From contig JADKGF010000032.1 of assembly GCA_016717105.1 (NCBI GenBank), positions 1-64,000 of the forward strand: 64,000 nt of DNA, read 5' to 3'. Within the stretch, counting starts at the first letter, position 1, and the number at the start of each line of letters is the position of its first letter. The position numbers and the translations under genes were made by a program. Of this stretch, positions 9,066-18,069 are shown in pieces. The DNA is from Saprospiraceae bacterium (GTDB lineage Bacteria; Bacteroidota; Bacteroidia; Chitinophagales; Saprospiraceae). The notes beneath the pieces are model-generated. The model did no database searches. It worked only from the letters and a program-made list of their open reading frames with translations, and had not been told where the DNA came from.

Positions 9066-9228
9066 TTAAAATTTAAGATAACGATTGTTGACTATTAATC
9101 CAATCTTTATAATTAGATTGTTAGGATTATTGACTGGATGATTCATTACTTGATTTATGTATAAGCTAAAAGCTTGATTTGTGTTAGGATCTACTCCTGC
9201 CCCATGTGATAAACCATTCCAAATTAAT
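9066..9228 (-). pseudogene. C-terminal fragment of an unknown protein, cut by a repeat
   Basis: The minus-strand frame running out of the repeat at 9230 reads LIWNGLSHGAGVDP, then QAFSLYINQVMNHPVNNPN and IIKIGLIVNNRYLKF, and stops at 9066-9068. It has no start of its own. It resembles in layout the fragment at 11070-11227 (both sit directly between a repeat and a downstream gene, with a beta-strand-like end in IKI/IRF). Probably the 3' end of a gene interrupted by the repeat. Confidence 0.45.
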
Positions 9229-9229
9229 C

Positions 9230-9507
9230 CTGATGGTCGCAGATTGTATCTGCGATCCTATACATTAAGAATCCTGCTGTAGCTGGACAAGTTTTGCAAT
9301 TCGTCACATTCAAAATCTTAAGTTTTACATGGCAATAAAATAAATCATACAAAGATAGTATAAACTTATACATTCTTCAGTTATGGTTATGCAAAAATAG
9401 AGCATCCGAGTTCCTTGGTTGGATGCACTATTGTTTATCATTTCTTGCATTTAGCGCAGTAAAATGCTTGATGTATCAGATCGAAGTTAGAAACTTCGAC
9501 CATTGGG
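9230..9507. repeat. Structured dispersed repeat, complete copy (~278 bp)
   Basis: This is the cleanest copy. The left terminal hairpin is GATGGTCGCAGATTGTATCT through GCGATCC, and the right terminal hairpin is GATCGAAGTTAGAAACTTCG through ACCATTGG. The two ends are inverted relative to each other (GGTCG-AG against CT-CGACC). It ends two bases before the TAA of the minus-strand gene at 9510. Confidence 0.88.
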
Positions 9508-9509
9508 TA

Positions 9510-9872
9510 TTATAAATCAATAAACTCAACTTTGATCTCAAAGGTACTAGAAATACAACTGTCTTGCCTTACTCTTAATTGCATGATATTTCCATACCAA
9601 TCGGAATAATAAATTTGTTTGTTTGAATATTCGCCAATTAGCCTTAAATGGTCAACAAAAGTTGTTTTCTTATTGTCCATATATAATTCCAAATCAAGTT
9701 CACAATTTAAATTTCCAGTAGCAGTAAATCTTGTTTTATAACATCCTGAAGGTGGCACCATCATTTCAGATTCTTCAGTGCCATTTTTAAAGACTACTGT
9801 ATGGATTTTCTTTTCACAAGAAATATTAATCAAAATGATTATTAAAAAGAAGAATTTTGGTATAAAATTCAT
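9510..9872 (-). CDS. Small putative lipoprotein of the repeat-separated array
   Basis: A 120-residue protein from ATG 9872. Hydrophobic residues 6-17 lead to the lipobox NISC (Cys near residue 19). The mature part has two further cysteines (SGCYKTRF and NLNCELDL) plus one near the end (DSCIS), and looks like a small all-beta domain. No family is recognised. The stop abuts the repeat end at 9507. Confidence 0.7.
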   Translation of the reverse strand: MNFIPKFFFLIIILINISCEKKIHTVVFKNGTEESEMMVPPSGCYKTRFTATGNLNCELDLELYMDNKKTTFVDHLRLIGEYSNKQIYYSDWYGNIMQLRVRQDSCISSTFEIKVEFIDL

Positions 9873-9896
9873 TTGTTCTAAAATTTATAATTAAAT

Positions 9897-10235
9897 CTTG
9901 ATGTTTGCAGATTGTATCTGCGATCCTCTATATTAAGAATCCTGCTGAAGCTGGACAAGTTTTGCATTTCGCTACATTCAAAAGCTTAAGTTTTACAGGC
10001 AATAAAATAAATCATACAAAGATAGTATAAACTTATACATTCATTAGGTATGGTTATGCAAAATAGAGCATCGGAGTTCCTTGGTGTGATGCACTATTGA
10101 TTATCATTTCTTGCATTTAGCTCATTAAAAATGCTTGATGTATTACATCGAAGTTTATAACCAGTAGTTGTAACATAAATAAAGCGCACTACGATTTTTG
10201 ATGTGGTGCGCTATAGTTTGCTATAGTCAACGCAT
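9897..10235. repeat. Structured dispersed repeat, long copy
   Basis: It starts with a diverged hairpin (CTTGATGTTTGCAGATTGTA), has the shared body with the AAGCTGGACAAGTTTTGC block, then GTATTACATCGAAG and the gcgcacta...tggtgcgc hairpin (10182-10213). Sequence from 10236 to 10374 is non-coding and contains only weak matches to the family. Confidence 0.82.
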
Positions 10236-10374
10236 TAAAAATGCTTGGAATATAACGTAAAAGTTTTCGAATCCAGTCGCGAAACCATTCTTTAGGCACG
10301 AGTTACAAATTTATCAAGCTTTAGCATGACTCGCGCCAGCAAAGGGTTAAATGCTAAAGATTAAATCTCAATCA

Positions 10375-11058
10375 TTAGAACTCATACATTTGTTTTATTT
10401 CGTTTTTACTTTCAATTTCAAAAAAGTACTTTTCTGTAAATTCAGAATCTATTGTGAAGTTTCTAGGTAAAACCTTTAAATTCATTTCATTGTAGTCGAG
10501 TTGGACTGACAATGTAAAAGTATCGAACGTAAATAATAGAAATTCTAAAGATGAAAGATTTAATGTTGGCATTACTTCAAAATTATAATTTTTTTCCAAG
10601 AATTCAAGATTTAAATACGGATCATAATCTTTGGCATTACCTATAAAATGATTGCCAAAAATCTGAATACCTTCAAGGTTCTCATTACCCAAATTTATTT
10701 CATTTTTATATGTTTCCATAATTGTTGGCACATAAATTTGAGAAGAATTGTGATTATAATTTGCATCGTGATATTTAATAAACATTGCACCTTGATCAAC
10801 AATCGGACCATTTATCTCATTAAAAAGAGAATATATAATTGTGTAGCACCATTTATTTAATTCACTATTAAAATATTTAAATGCCAAAGGTCCATAACAT
10901 GTAAAATATTGTTTTTTAATATCTACCATTTTTAATTGTTGAAACATTAATCCAGCAATTTTTTGACCCTTCATCTTTTGTAAAAATGAGCATTCTGCCT
11001 CATTTAATGAAGCAGAATACTCAAATTTTAATTTATCTTTTACAATTTTTGGTATCAT
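10375..11058 (-). CDS. Hypothetical cytoplasmic protein of the repeat-separated array
   Basis: About 227 residues from ATG 11058 (a TTG at 11073 is also in frame). No signal peptide or membrane segment. It is rich in aromatic, Asn and Lys residues, with a hydrophobic strand pattern in residues 60-110 (YTIIYSLFNE, GAMFIKYHD). No family is recognised. Its size, lack of export signal and position behind a truncated C-terminal fragment would fit an immunity-type protein, but nothing in the sequence proves this. Confidence 0.62.
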   Translation of the reverse strand: MIPKIVKDKLKFEYSASLNEAECSFLQKMKGQKIAGLMFQQLKMVDIKKQYFTCYGPLAFKYFNSELNKWCYTIIYSLFNEINGPIVDQGAMFIKYHDANYNHNSSQIYVPTIMETYKNEINLGNENLEGIQIFGNHFIGNAKDYDPYLNLEFLEKNYNFEVMPTLNLSSLEFLLFTFDTFTLSVQLDYNEMNLKVLPRNFTIDSEFTEKYFFEIESKNEIKQMYEF

Positions 11059-11069
11059 ATTTTTAATTA

Positions 11070-11227
11070 TCAATTAAATCTAATTTTAAATTCATGGCTA
11101 TTGATCTTAAGTGCTAATGTTGGACCACCAGATGTGTCTGAAACCGGATAAAACCTAATTATTATGGAATCATTTAAAACTTTATAAACTTGTTCAAGCG
11201 GTTGTTGAGGATTTGGATAAGGTCAAG
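11070..11227 (-). pseudogene. C-terminal fragment of an unknown protein, cut by a repeat
   Basis: The minus-strand frame starting at the edge of the repeat at 11228 reads YPNPQQPLEQVYKVLNDSII, then RFYPVSDTSGG and LALKINSHEFKIRFN, and stops (TGA) at 11070-11072. No start codon is available. The beta-rich ending and the location match the 9066 fragment. The stop overlaps the upstream TTG option of the next gene. Confidence 0.45.
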
Positions 11228-11372
11228 TCCTGATGGTCGCAGATTGTATCTGCGATCCCATACATTAAGAATCCTGCTGAAGCTGGACAAGTTTTGCAAT
11301 TCGCCACATTCAAAAGCTTAAGTTTTACATGGCAATAAAATAAAACAAAGATAGTATAAACTTATACATTTT
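11228..11372. repeat. Structured dispersed repeat, left-half copy
   Basis: It contains the left terminal hairpin, the AAGCTGGACAAGTTTTGC block and the AT-rich body, but stops after TAGTATAAACTTATACATTT. The right half with the second hairpin is missing. Confidence 0.85.
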
Positions 11373-11441
11373 TCAATTTAATTCCCTTTTGAATAGAACA
11401 CTATTTAGACACACAAAAATTCACTCTTAAGTTATTTTGAA

Positions 11442-12095
11442 TTATCTAAAAATTATATTTTCAGTATAACTTAATATTTCAGATTCTACTATTTCATTAC
11501 CAACAACCAAGAGCCTTATATAACAATGCCTTGGTGAATCTATCATTTTGGAGATTCTTATAAAAATTTCAAAAGTTTGGTCATTCTTCCTTCTAAAAAT
11601 TGGTTTAGAAAAACTAATAAATCCATTGAATGAATGATTATGAAGAAGCTTATCGATAGAAGACAGTGCGAGTAAATTTAAATTCATTTCATTTTCTTTT
11701 TTTGAAGCTTTGTTGAATGAAATATTTCCAAAATTTTTAAGTGAAATTGAATCGACCTGAATAATTGAATCTAATGTTTTTGATTTTGGGCCAAGATTTT
11801 CAATGTCAAACTTGATGGTTGAATCAACAATAAAATTTTCAAATCTTTTGTTAAAATACAAGTAAGATTCTGCCAAAACTGAATCAGTTTCTACTGATGT
11901 ATTGTTAATTGTTGGTGAAATAGGTGTATAAAAACAGCTTCCTTTAAATGCAACTTTAAGTGCGATCATATATAAACTATCTAAATTAACCTGAATATCA
12001 TTTTGGGAACTTTTGATAGAGTTACATCTAACACATTGAAATACAAGCAATAGAACAAAACACAAACCCTTAACAATAATTTTATATTTCGTCAT
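11442..12095 (-). CDS. Putative secreted or lipoprotein, upstream-most gene of the repeat array
   Basis: About 217 residues from ATG 12095 (an earlier in-frame start at 12125 would precede the signal). Residues 8-22 are strongly hydrophobic (VKGLCFVLLLVFQC) and are followed by VRCNS, a possible lipobox-like cysteine. The mature part contains many Ser/Asn and charged residues and ends in a beta-like CYIRLLVVGNEIVE segment. No domain is recognised. It lies about 100 bases downstream of pabC on the same strand. Confidence 0.62.
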   Translation of the reverse strand: MTKYKIIVKGLCFVLLLVFQCVRCNSIKSSQNDIQVNLDSLYMIALKVAFKGSCFYTPISPTINNTSVETDSVLAESYLYFNKRFENFIVDSTIKFDIENLGPKSKTLDSIIQVDSISLKNFGNISFNKASKKENEMNLNLLALSSIDKLLHNHSFNGFISFSKPIFRRKNDQTFEIFIRISKMIDSPRHCYIRLLVVGNEIVESEILSYTENIIFR

Positions 12096-12198
12096 TTTAA
12101 TATTGAATTTAGTTAATGAGGACAATATTCTGTATTAGCCATTAAAATTTACAAATATCAAATGTAATGGTTTTTCTAAACAACAAATGCAATAAACA

Positions 12199-12804
12199 TC
12201 ATTTCATACCACCTACATCACACATCTCCACCACTATTCTCCCCATTGGTGTGAGTGCATTGATCAAGTGGATGCTTTCATAATCGCATATATGCGATGC
12301 GGCGATCTCGATAGGTGTGATCTTTCCTGACTTGAGCAAGCGTGCTCTTTGTACACCAGCCAATAGCGGCTTCATCGGCGTGAAGTATCTACCATCTTTC
12401 TCAAAGACCAAATTATAATAATATGCATCAGTCACCAATCCATGCTGGACGATGATGATCTCATCGCAGTCTTCTCGTAAGCCATAGAGTCGATCCAATT
12501 GCGGTCGATCGGCCCATTTGTAGCCATAATGTAGGTCTTCGTCTGTTTCTATGATTTTAAGTGTCTTGATTTGTCGCACGCTATAAGGCACAAAAGTAAT
12601 TTCTCGAATGCTTGTGTCATAGCACACTCTGCATTTTACCAAACCAGTTTTACAAGTGTCGGGGATAATGATGTGTTTTCGCAAATCCAACTTTTGGGTG
12701 ATGCCCCATAGTGCGGCACGTGCTTGGTTTGCCCTAGCTTCATGCAGTGCGATGTTATACATTCTACCGTTGTAGATTTTAATACTTTCTACCAACAGGG
12801 ACAT
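12199..12804 (-). CDS. pabC: Aminotransferase class IV, probable aminodeoxychorismate lyase
   Basis: About 201 residues of a class IV PLP-enzyme fold. PabC converts 4-amino-4-deoxychorismate to p-aminobenzoate and pyruvate. Recognisable parts are LHEARANQARAALWG near the N-terminus, RQIKTLKI in the middle (where the PLP lysine is expected), CDEIIIVQHGLVTDAYYYNL and the C-terminal GVQRARLL and PIEIA segments. The protein is shorter than typical 250-280 residue PabC, as is common in Bacteroidota. It overlaps pabB by about 26 bases, so the pair is an operon. ATG 12804 is preferred over 12816. Confidence 0.82.
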   Translation of the reverse strand: MSLLVESIKIYNGRMYNIALHEARANQARAALWGITQKLDLRKHIIIPDTCKTGLVKCRVCYDTSIREITFVPYSVRQIKTLKIIETDEDLHYGYKWADRPQLDRLYGLREDCDEIIIVQHGLVTDAYYYNLVFEKDGRYFTPMKPLLAGVQRARLLKSGKITPIEIAASHICDYESIHLINALTPMGRIVVEMCDVGGMK

Positions 12805-13750
12805 AGACTTTTGCAATCATTTCTTTGTATTCAGCTTCGCAATCACTCAGCGCAGTAATGCCACAACCACTGCGATAAGTCAGATTGCCGTCTGTATTTT
12901 CTATAAATCGGATCATCACGGCACTATCCACATTTTGGCCATCAAATACACCAAAAACGCCTGTGTAATATCCGCGAGCATCTATCTCGTGATCTTTTAT
13001 GATTTGAACCGTTTTCTTTTTGGGTGCACCAGAAATGCTGCCAGCTGGCAATAATGCTGCAAAAATATCTCCCAATTTGGACTTATAATTATCTGGCAAA
13101 GTACCTTCTATTTCTGAGCTTACTTGTAGCAATGTACGCGAAGTCGTCGTGAGTTTTTCGATATATCTGAAGCGATTGACACGAACATTTTTTGCCACGA
13201 TACTCAGGTCATTTCGTAGCAGATCCACAATCGTATAGTGCTCGGCTGTCTCTTTTTTATCGGCTAGGATGACACGTTCGGCGTCAGGTATATCAGCATC
13301 GATGGTGCCTTTCATTGGGAATGTACTTATCTTCCCATCTTTGATTTGCACAAATATTTCAGGCGACGAAACGATAAATTGGTCTTTGAAATACAGTTTA
13401 TACTTAGCTCGTGATATGTCGAACAAAGATCTCAGCGTATAATTGGATTCGACCTTGGTCGGAAAAGTCAGGTTGAGCAAAAAAGAATTCCCCAATAAAA
13501 TTTCTTTTAATACACCTTCAAATGCCTTACTATAGGTGTCATAATTCACAGGTATCGGATTGAATATCAATGGCTTGCTCTTTGTGCCATGCAATTCATA
13601 GTTTTTTACATCATTAAGCTTATACAAAATATCGTCCGGCATGTCTGCCAATGGAATCACCACAGGTTTTTGCAATTCAAAATCAAGGATGAACAAAAAT
13701 GGTATCTCGCGACGGCCATATTCATTCATTGTACTTATCCAATCTCCCAT
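12779..13750 (-). CDS. pabB: Aminodeoxychorismate synthase component I
   Basis: A 323-residue chorismate-binding domain protein that makes 4-amino-4-deoxychorismate for folate. Diagnostic motifs are PMKGTIDADIPDA, the DLLRNDLS segment, GSISGAPKKKTVQII and RGYYTGVFG. YRSGCGITALSDCEAEY near the C-terminus completes the active site. The Bacteroidota form is short and lacks the N-terminal half found in TrpE. No glutamine amidotransferase gene (pabA) is adjacent. It is translationally coupled to pabC. Confidence 0.92.
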   Translation of the reverse strand: MGDWISTMNEYGRREIPFLFILDFELQKPVVIPLADMPDDILYKLNDVKNYELHGTKSKPLIFNPIPVNYDTYSKAFEGVLKEILLGNSFLLNLTFPTKVESNYTLRSLFDISRAKYKLYFKDQFIVSSPEIFVQIKDGKISTFPMKGTIDADIPDAERVILADKKETAEHYTIVDLLRNDLSIVAKNVRVNRFRYIEKLTTTSRTLLQVSSEIEGTLPDNYKSKLGDIFAALLPAGSISGAPKKKTVQIIKDHEIDARGYYTGVFGVFDGQNVDSAVMIRFIENTDGNLTYRSGCGITALSDCEAEYKEMIAKVYVPVGRKY

Positions 13751-13794
13751 GCGCTCAGATTACAATAAATGTTGTCGATTTCCGATATGTAGGT

Positions 13795-14802
13795 TTATTT
13801 CCTATTGACATAATAATAGATATTGGTTATCCATTTGGATGGATCGGGCTCTTCGGACGGATTTGTCATATATTCTTCTACAACAGGAACATCTTGAGTC
13901 AATCGATGATCTAGCATGTAGGCGTCTATTGCCATGTGTGCGATACCTGATTTACTGCTTTCGCCTTTGTAGACTACTTTTAAAGCCAGCCTTTGCGGAA
14001 TATGAAATGATGTAGTATTGATAACATTGGTTTCAGCAACAGTCGGAAGTGCAGCGGCCATATCTGCCTTATTGTTGGCTGTATCCCATTTAAAATATAG
14101 GCCACAAGGCATACCGCTTACTGCAATATTATTTTCCAAAGCTGTTTGGTACAAAGCACTGATGTTTTGTGCATAATATTGGGCTAAATTCTCCATCTCA
14201 ACTTCCGAACGATGCATGATGAAATACTTTTTATTTTGCAATGACTCCTCGATTTTTAGGCCATTGTATATTTTGTTTTTGTATCTGTTTTCTACAAAGA
14301 TTTTTAGATTATCCAATCCATGTTTTATATGTTTCGATAGTTTCCACTTATGGATAAAATTCCAAATATTGGTAATAAACCCAGACTGACCTAAACCTAC
14401 GACCTGAAGCTTGGTATGCATGCTATCAGTTGCAATTACCTTATACTGAAATGATCGTGCACTAGCATTATCTGGTTCGTCAGCAATCACCAAGCTATCT
14501 GCACCGCTATACATGATGCGCAAAACACCATTGCCATACTGTTTGGTTTTATAATCACAAGACGATTTTGCACCTACTGTACTTCCAGCACATACCAGAA
14601 GGAATGATGTGTCTAGCGCTGATTTGCCATTCCAATCCTTTTGATAATTGAGGTCATTGATGGCATTATATACAAAAATCGAAGGCGCATCGATATTGAT
14701 GTGCGTATCTGTTTTGTACACCTTTGGCAACATCCATGATAATCCAAGGATTAGGACAAGCAAGATACTGAATATGATAAGATATTTTTTTGTTCGTGTC
14801 AT
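13795..14802 (-). CDS. Membrane-anchored SRPBCC plus GyrI-like (AraC effector-binding) domain protein
   Basis: A 335-residue protein. Residues 8-27 form one membrane segment (IIFSILLVLILGLSWML). Residues about 30-165 look like a polyketide-cyclase/START-like SRPBCC domain (APSIFVYNAINDLNYQKDWN). The C-terminal ~150 residues look like a GyrI/AraC effector-binding domain (CGLYFKWD and VPVVEEYMTNP). This two-domain build is common in Bacteroidota and is thought to bind small hydrophobic ligands; the ligand is unknown. Its ATG overlaps the hemJ stop by four bases. Confidence 0.82.
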   Translation of the reverse strand: MTRTKKYLIIFSILLVLILGLSWMLPKVYKTDTHINIDAPSIFVYNAINDLNYQKDWNGKSALDTSFLLVCAGSTVGAKSSCDYKTKQYGNGVLRIMYSGADSLVIADEPDNASARSFQYKVIATDSMHTKLQVVGLGQSGFITNIWNFIHKWKLSKHIKHGLDNLKIFVENRYKNKIYNGLKIEESLQNKKYFIMHRSEVEMENLAQYYAQNISALYQTALENNIAVSGMPCGLYFKWDTANNKADMAAALPTVAETNVINTTSFHIPQRLALKVVYKGESSKSGIAHMAIDAYMLDHRLTQDVPVVEEYMTNPSEEPDPSKWITNIYYYVNRK

Positions 14803-15365
14803 GATGAAGCATTATTTTGATTAGATCCTTTTTTTGGTTGTTTGACTTTAGCAAAAATAAAAAGCAATGCCGCAGACATACTCAACACAACTATAGGCTG
14901 CACCAAAGGATCCGAATTTCTAAAAATAGCCAAAACTACAATGGCTGCCAGAAACAACACAGGTATGGCATTAAAAAATTGGAATTGCAAGGTCGTCATC
15001 TGATGTGTTCGCTGATGCAATTTTGTCATCTGAATTTTGAGCAATAGATGATACACGGTGAGCAGGATCAATAACAATAGCTTGTGATGCATCCACAGAT
15101 TGACTTTGAACCAATCCATACCATGAATCACCAACATAATTATACCCGCAGTCCACGTCAACATCATCGCAGGATTGCACATTTTTTTATAAACACCTTT
15201 TTCTATCTTATCAAAAACAGCTGGAACTATATGCGACTCCGAGGTCGCATGGTCGATGGCTCTACGGTGATAGACCATGATATTGGCGAGGTAAAAAAGT
15301 CCGCCTACCCAAGCTACAAAACCTAGGACGTGAAAAACCTTGATAATAAGCAGAAGCGTTTCCAT
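14799..15365 (-). CDS. hemJ: Protoporphyrinogen IX oxidase, HemJ type
   Basis: About 188 residues from ATG 15365, chosen because METLLLIIKVFHVLGFVAWV is the usual HemJ N-terminus; the longer frame to 15422 adds unrelated residues. Four or more membrane helices are visible. The conserved first-helix His in VFHVLGF, the GGLFYLANIMVYHR segment and the MCNPAMMLTWTAGI motif match UPF0093/PF03653. HemJ oxidises protoporphyrinogen IX in heme synthesis in bacteria lacking HemG or HemY. Confidence 0.88.
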   Translation of the reverse strand: METLLLIIKVFHVLGFVAWVGGLFYLANIMVYHRRAIDHATSESHIVPAVFDKIEKGVYKKMCNPAMMLTWTAGIIMLVIHGMDWFKVNLWMHHKLLLLILLTVYHLLLKIQMTKLHQRTHQMTTLQFQFFNAIPVLFLAAIVVLAIFRNSDPLVQPIVVLSMSAALLFIFAKVKQPKKGSNQNNASS

Positions 15366-15667
15366 ATTATAAAATCTTGCCGTAAAGTTACGTAAAATAC
15401 TGGGAAATATGGTTGAATGCATGATTCCTCAATTTTTCTTCTAAAATAAATTTTGTACTATTTGTTTTTCTCACCGCGGATTTAGAATAAAGTACAACTT
15501 GCACAAGCACTTTAGATTGTTTAATTTTAATTAATAAAAGCCAAATATTGAGCCTATAAATATTCAATCCTTTCGCTAACCATAATTTAAAAAATAAATA
15601 TCCACACCTTAAAAACCTTTATCCCAAAAATTTGTAATCTTGCCATCTCAAATATTAATGGAAATAT

Positions 15668-18069
15668 ATGAAGCTTATTAAAACCATTTTAGTCTTATTA
15701 CTACCAATCCTTTCTTTTGCCCAAACCGGCACAATCAAAGGTGCCGTCAAAGACAAACTATCAAATGAAGCCATCATTGGCGCCAATATTGTTTTGGTTG
15801 GATCGGACTTAGGTACGTCAACTGACATTGATGGCAATTACAAGATAGAAGGATTGAAGCCAGGGATATACAATATCAGCGTTAGTTATCTCGGTTATGA
15901 GACGATAAACCAATCAGAAATAGAGATTCAAGGTATCAGGCCTACCATCTTCAACTTCGAAATGGTGGAAAATGCCAAACAACTCGAAGAAATCGTTGTC
16001 AAAGCATCTTCATTTAAAAAAACAGCAGAAAGTCCTGTCTCTCTTCGTACCATCGGCGTCTCAGAAATCAAAAGAAATCCAGGTGGTAACAGAGATATTT
16101 CTAGAGTAATCCAATCTTTACCAGGTGTGACATCTACGGCTTCTTTCAGAAATGACTTGATCATCCGTGGTGGTGCGCCCAATGAAAACCGCTTTTTTGT
16201 AGATGATATAGAAGTGCCTGTCATCAATCACTTTTCTACCCAAGGATCATCTGGTGGTCCAGCAGGTATCATCAATGTGGACTTCATACGTGAGGTGGAT
16301 TTCTATAGTGGTGCATTTCCAGTAAGCAGAGGCAATGCTTTGAGTTCGGTATTCAATTTCAAATTTAAAGATGGTCGCGATGATAGAATCGGTGCCAACC
16401 TTACTGCTGGCGCGACAGATATTGGATTGACGCTTGATGGTCCATTGAGCAAAAAAAGTACATTTTTATTTTCTGCACGTAGATCGTATTTGCAGTTTTT
16501 ATTCAAAGCGATTGGGCTTCCATTTCTGCCTACTTACACCGATTTTAATATGAAATACAAGTACAAAATTGACAATAAAAATGAGATTTCCTTTATCGGG
16601 CTTGGCGCAATAGATGATTTTTCGCTCAATAAAGATGCCAATGATACCGAATCAAAACAATATATACTCGAACGGTTGCCTGTGAATACGCAATGGAATT
16701 ATACAAACGGCATAGTGTATAAACATTACGGAAGTCATGGATATACCAATTTTGTCATCAGCCGCAATATGCTCAATAATAAAGCAGTCAAATACCTAAA
16801 TAATGACGAATCCAACCCTGAAAATCTGGTTTTGGATTACACTTCTCAGGAAATAGAAAATAAATTGCGGATAGAAAATGCCCGCAAACATGGACAATGG
16901 GAATATCTCGCAGGAGTAAGTTATGAGTATGTAAAATATAATAACCAAACATCCAATAAAATTTATACCAACGCTGGATCAGAAAATATAAATTATACTT
17001 CGGCATTGAATATGCACAAATATGGTTTATTCGGTAATGTAAGCCGTAAACTGCTTTCTGATAGGCTCAATGTGGCGCTTGGATTCAGACTCGATGGCAA
17101 TACTTACTCTTCAGAAATGAACAATCCTTTGGATCAGTTTTCACCAAGGCTTTCTGCATCTTACCAACTTAGCGAAAAACTCTCCATCAACTTCAATACG
17201 GGTAGATATTATCAATTGCCACCTTTCACGGCTTTGGGTTATACTGCCAATGGTGCATTGGTCAATAAAGCAAATAAAATCACTTACATCAAAGCCAATC
17301 ATGTCGTTACAGGCGTAGAATACAATCCCGATGCGGCAAGTAGAATTACCGTCGAAGCATACTATAAAACTTATGCAAATTATCCATTTCTATTGAGAGA
17401 GAAGATATCGCTCGCCAATCTCGGTGGAGACTTTGGTGTCATAGGCAATGAGCCAGTTACATCTGATTCTAAAGGTCGAACTTTTGGTGTAGAAGTCTTA
17501 TTACAAAGAAGGCTGACCAAGGGATTTTATGGATTGTTGGCTTATACATTCGGAAAGTCTGAATTTACCAATGCTCAAAATTCCTATGCACCTAGCAGTT
17601 GGGATAGTCGTCATATTATCAGCCTTACTGGAGGTAAAAGATTTGGTAAAAACTGGGAATTAGGCATTAAATACCGCTACCAGTCAGGATTGCCAGGTAC
17701 ACCATTTAGTCCGAACTCCGATCTAGCTGTCAATTGGGACAGAAATTTTGCAGGAATTCCAGATTATAGCCAGATCAATACGCTTCGCTATGGCGCTTTT
17801 GGTGCTTTGGATCTACGATTGGACAAAAATGGTTTTTCAAAGGTTGGGATCTCAATGTATAGTTGGATTTGCAAAACGTGACAGCCGCAGCTGTAGCAAG
17901 AGATGTATTAGTACTAGACAGACCATTGGACGCTGAAAATAAGCCTATCGGCGGACCTATCGTCGTGAATCCTGATCAAGCACCTGAGTTGTGGCGTTAT
18001 AAAGTAAAATCTATCAATGATAGCACTGGTACTTTGTTGCCTACTTTAGGTGTTGTTATTAGTCTATAA
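15668..18069 (+). pseudogene. TonB-dependent receptor with carboxypeptidase-like N-domain, broken near the C-terminus
   Basis: The main frame gives 737 residues: signal peptide (ends SFAQ), a CarboxypepD_reg-like domain (about 22-105; GTIKGAVKDK, GANIVLVGSDLG), a TonB plug (SPVSLRTIGVSEIKR, RDISRVIQSLPGVTS) and a long beta-barrel. It stops early at 17879-17881. Two lesions are seen close together. An A5 run at 17825-17829 needs one more A to read DKKWFFKGWDLNV. In the restored frame a TAG (17860-17862) replaces an expected sense codon before LDLQNVTAAAVARD. Translation then runs to 18069. The last strands of the barrel are therefore lost as assembled. The substrate cannot be deduced. Confidence 0.85.

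Noticed and set aside
5470..11372. CRISPR array
   Set aside because: Repeats are ~120-340 bp, diverged, hairpin-rich and separated by coding sequence; there are no short regular spacers and no cas genes.
5470..12095. Chromosomal integron with attC sites
   Set aside because: No integrase gene in the window, repeats are far longer than attC, and no GTTRRRY-type core at the boundaries that I can see.
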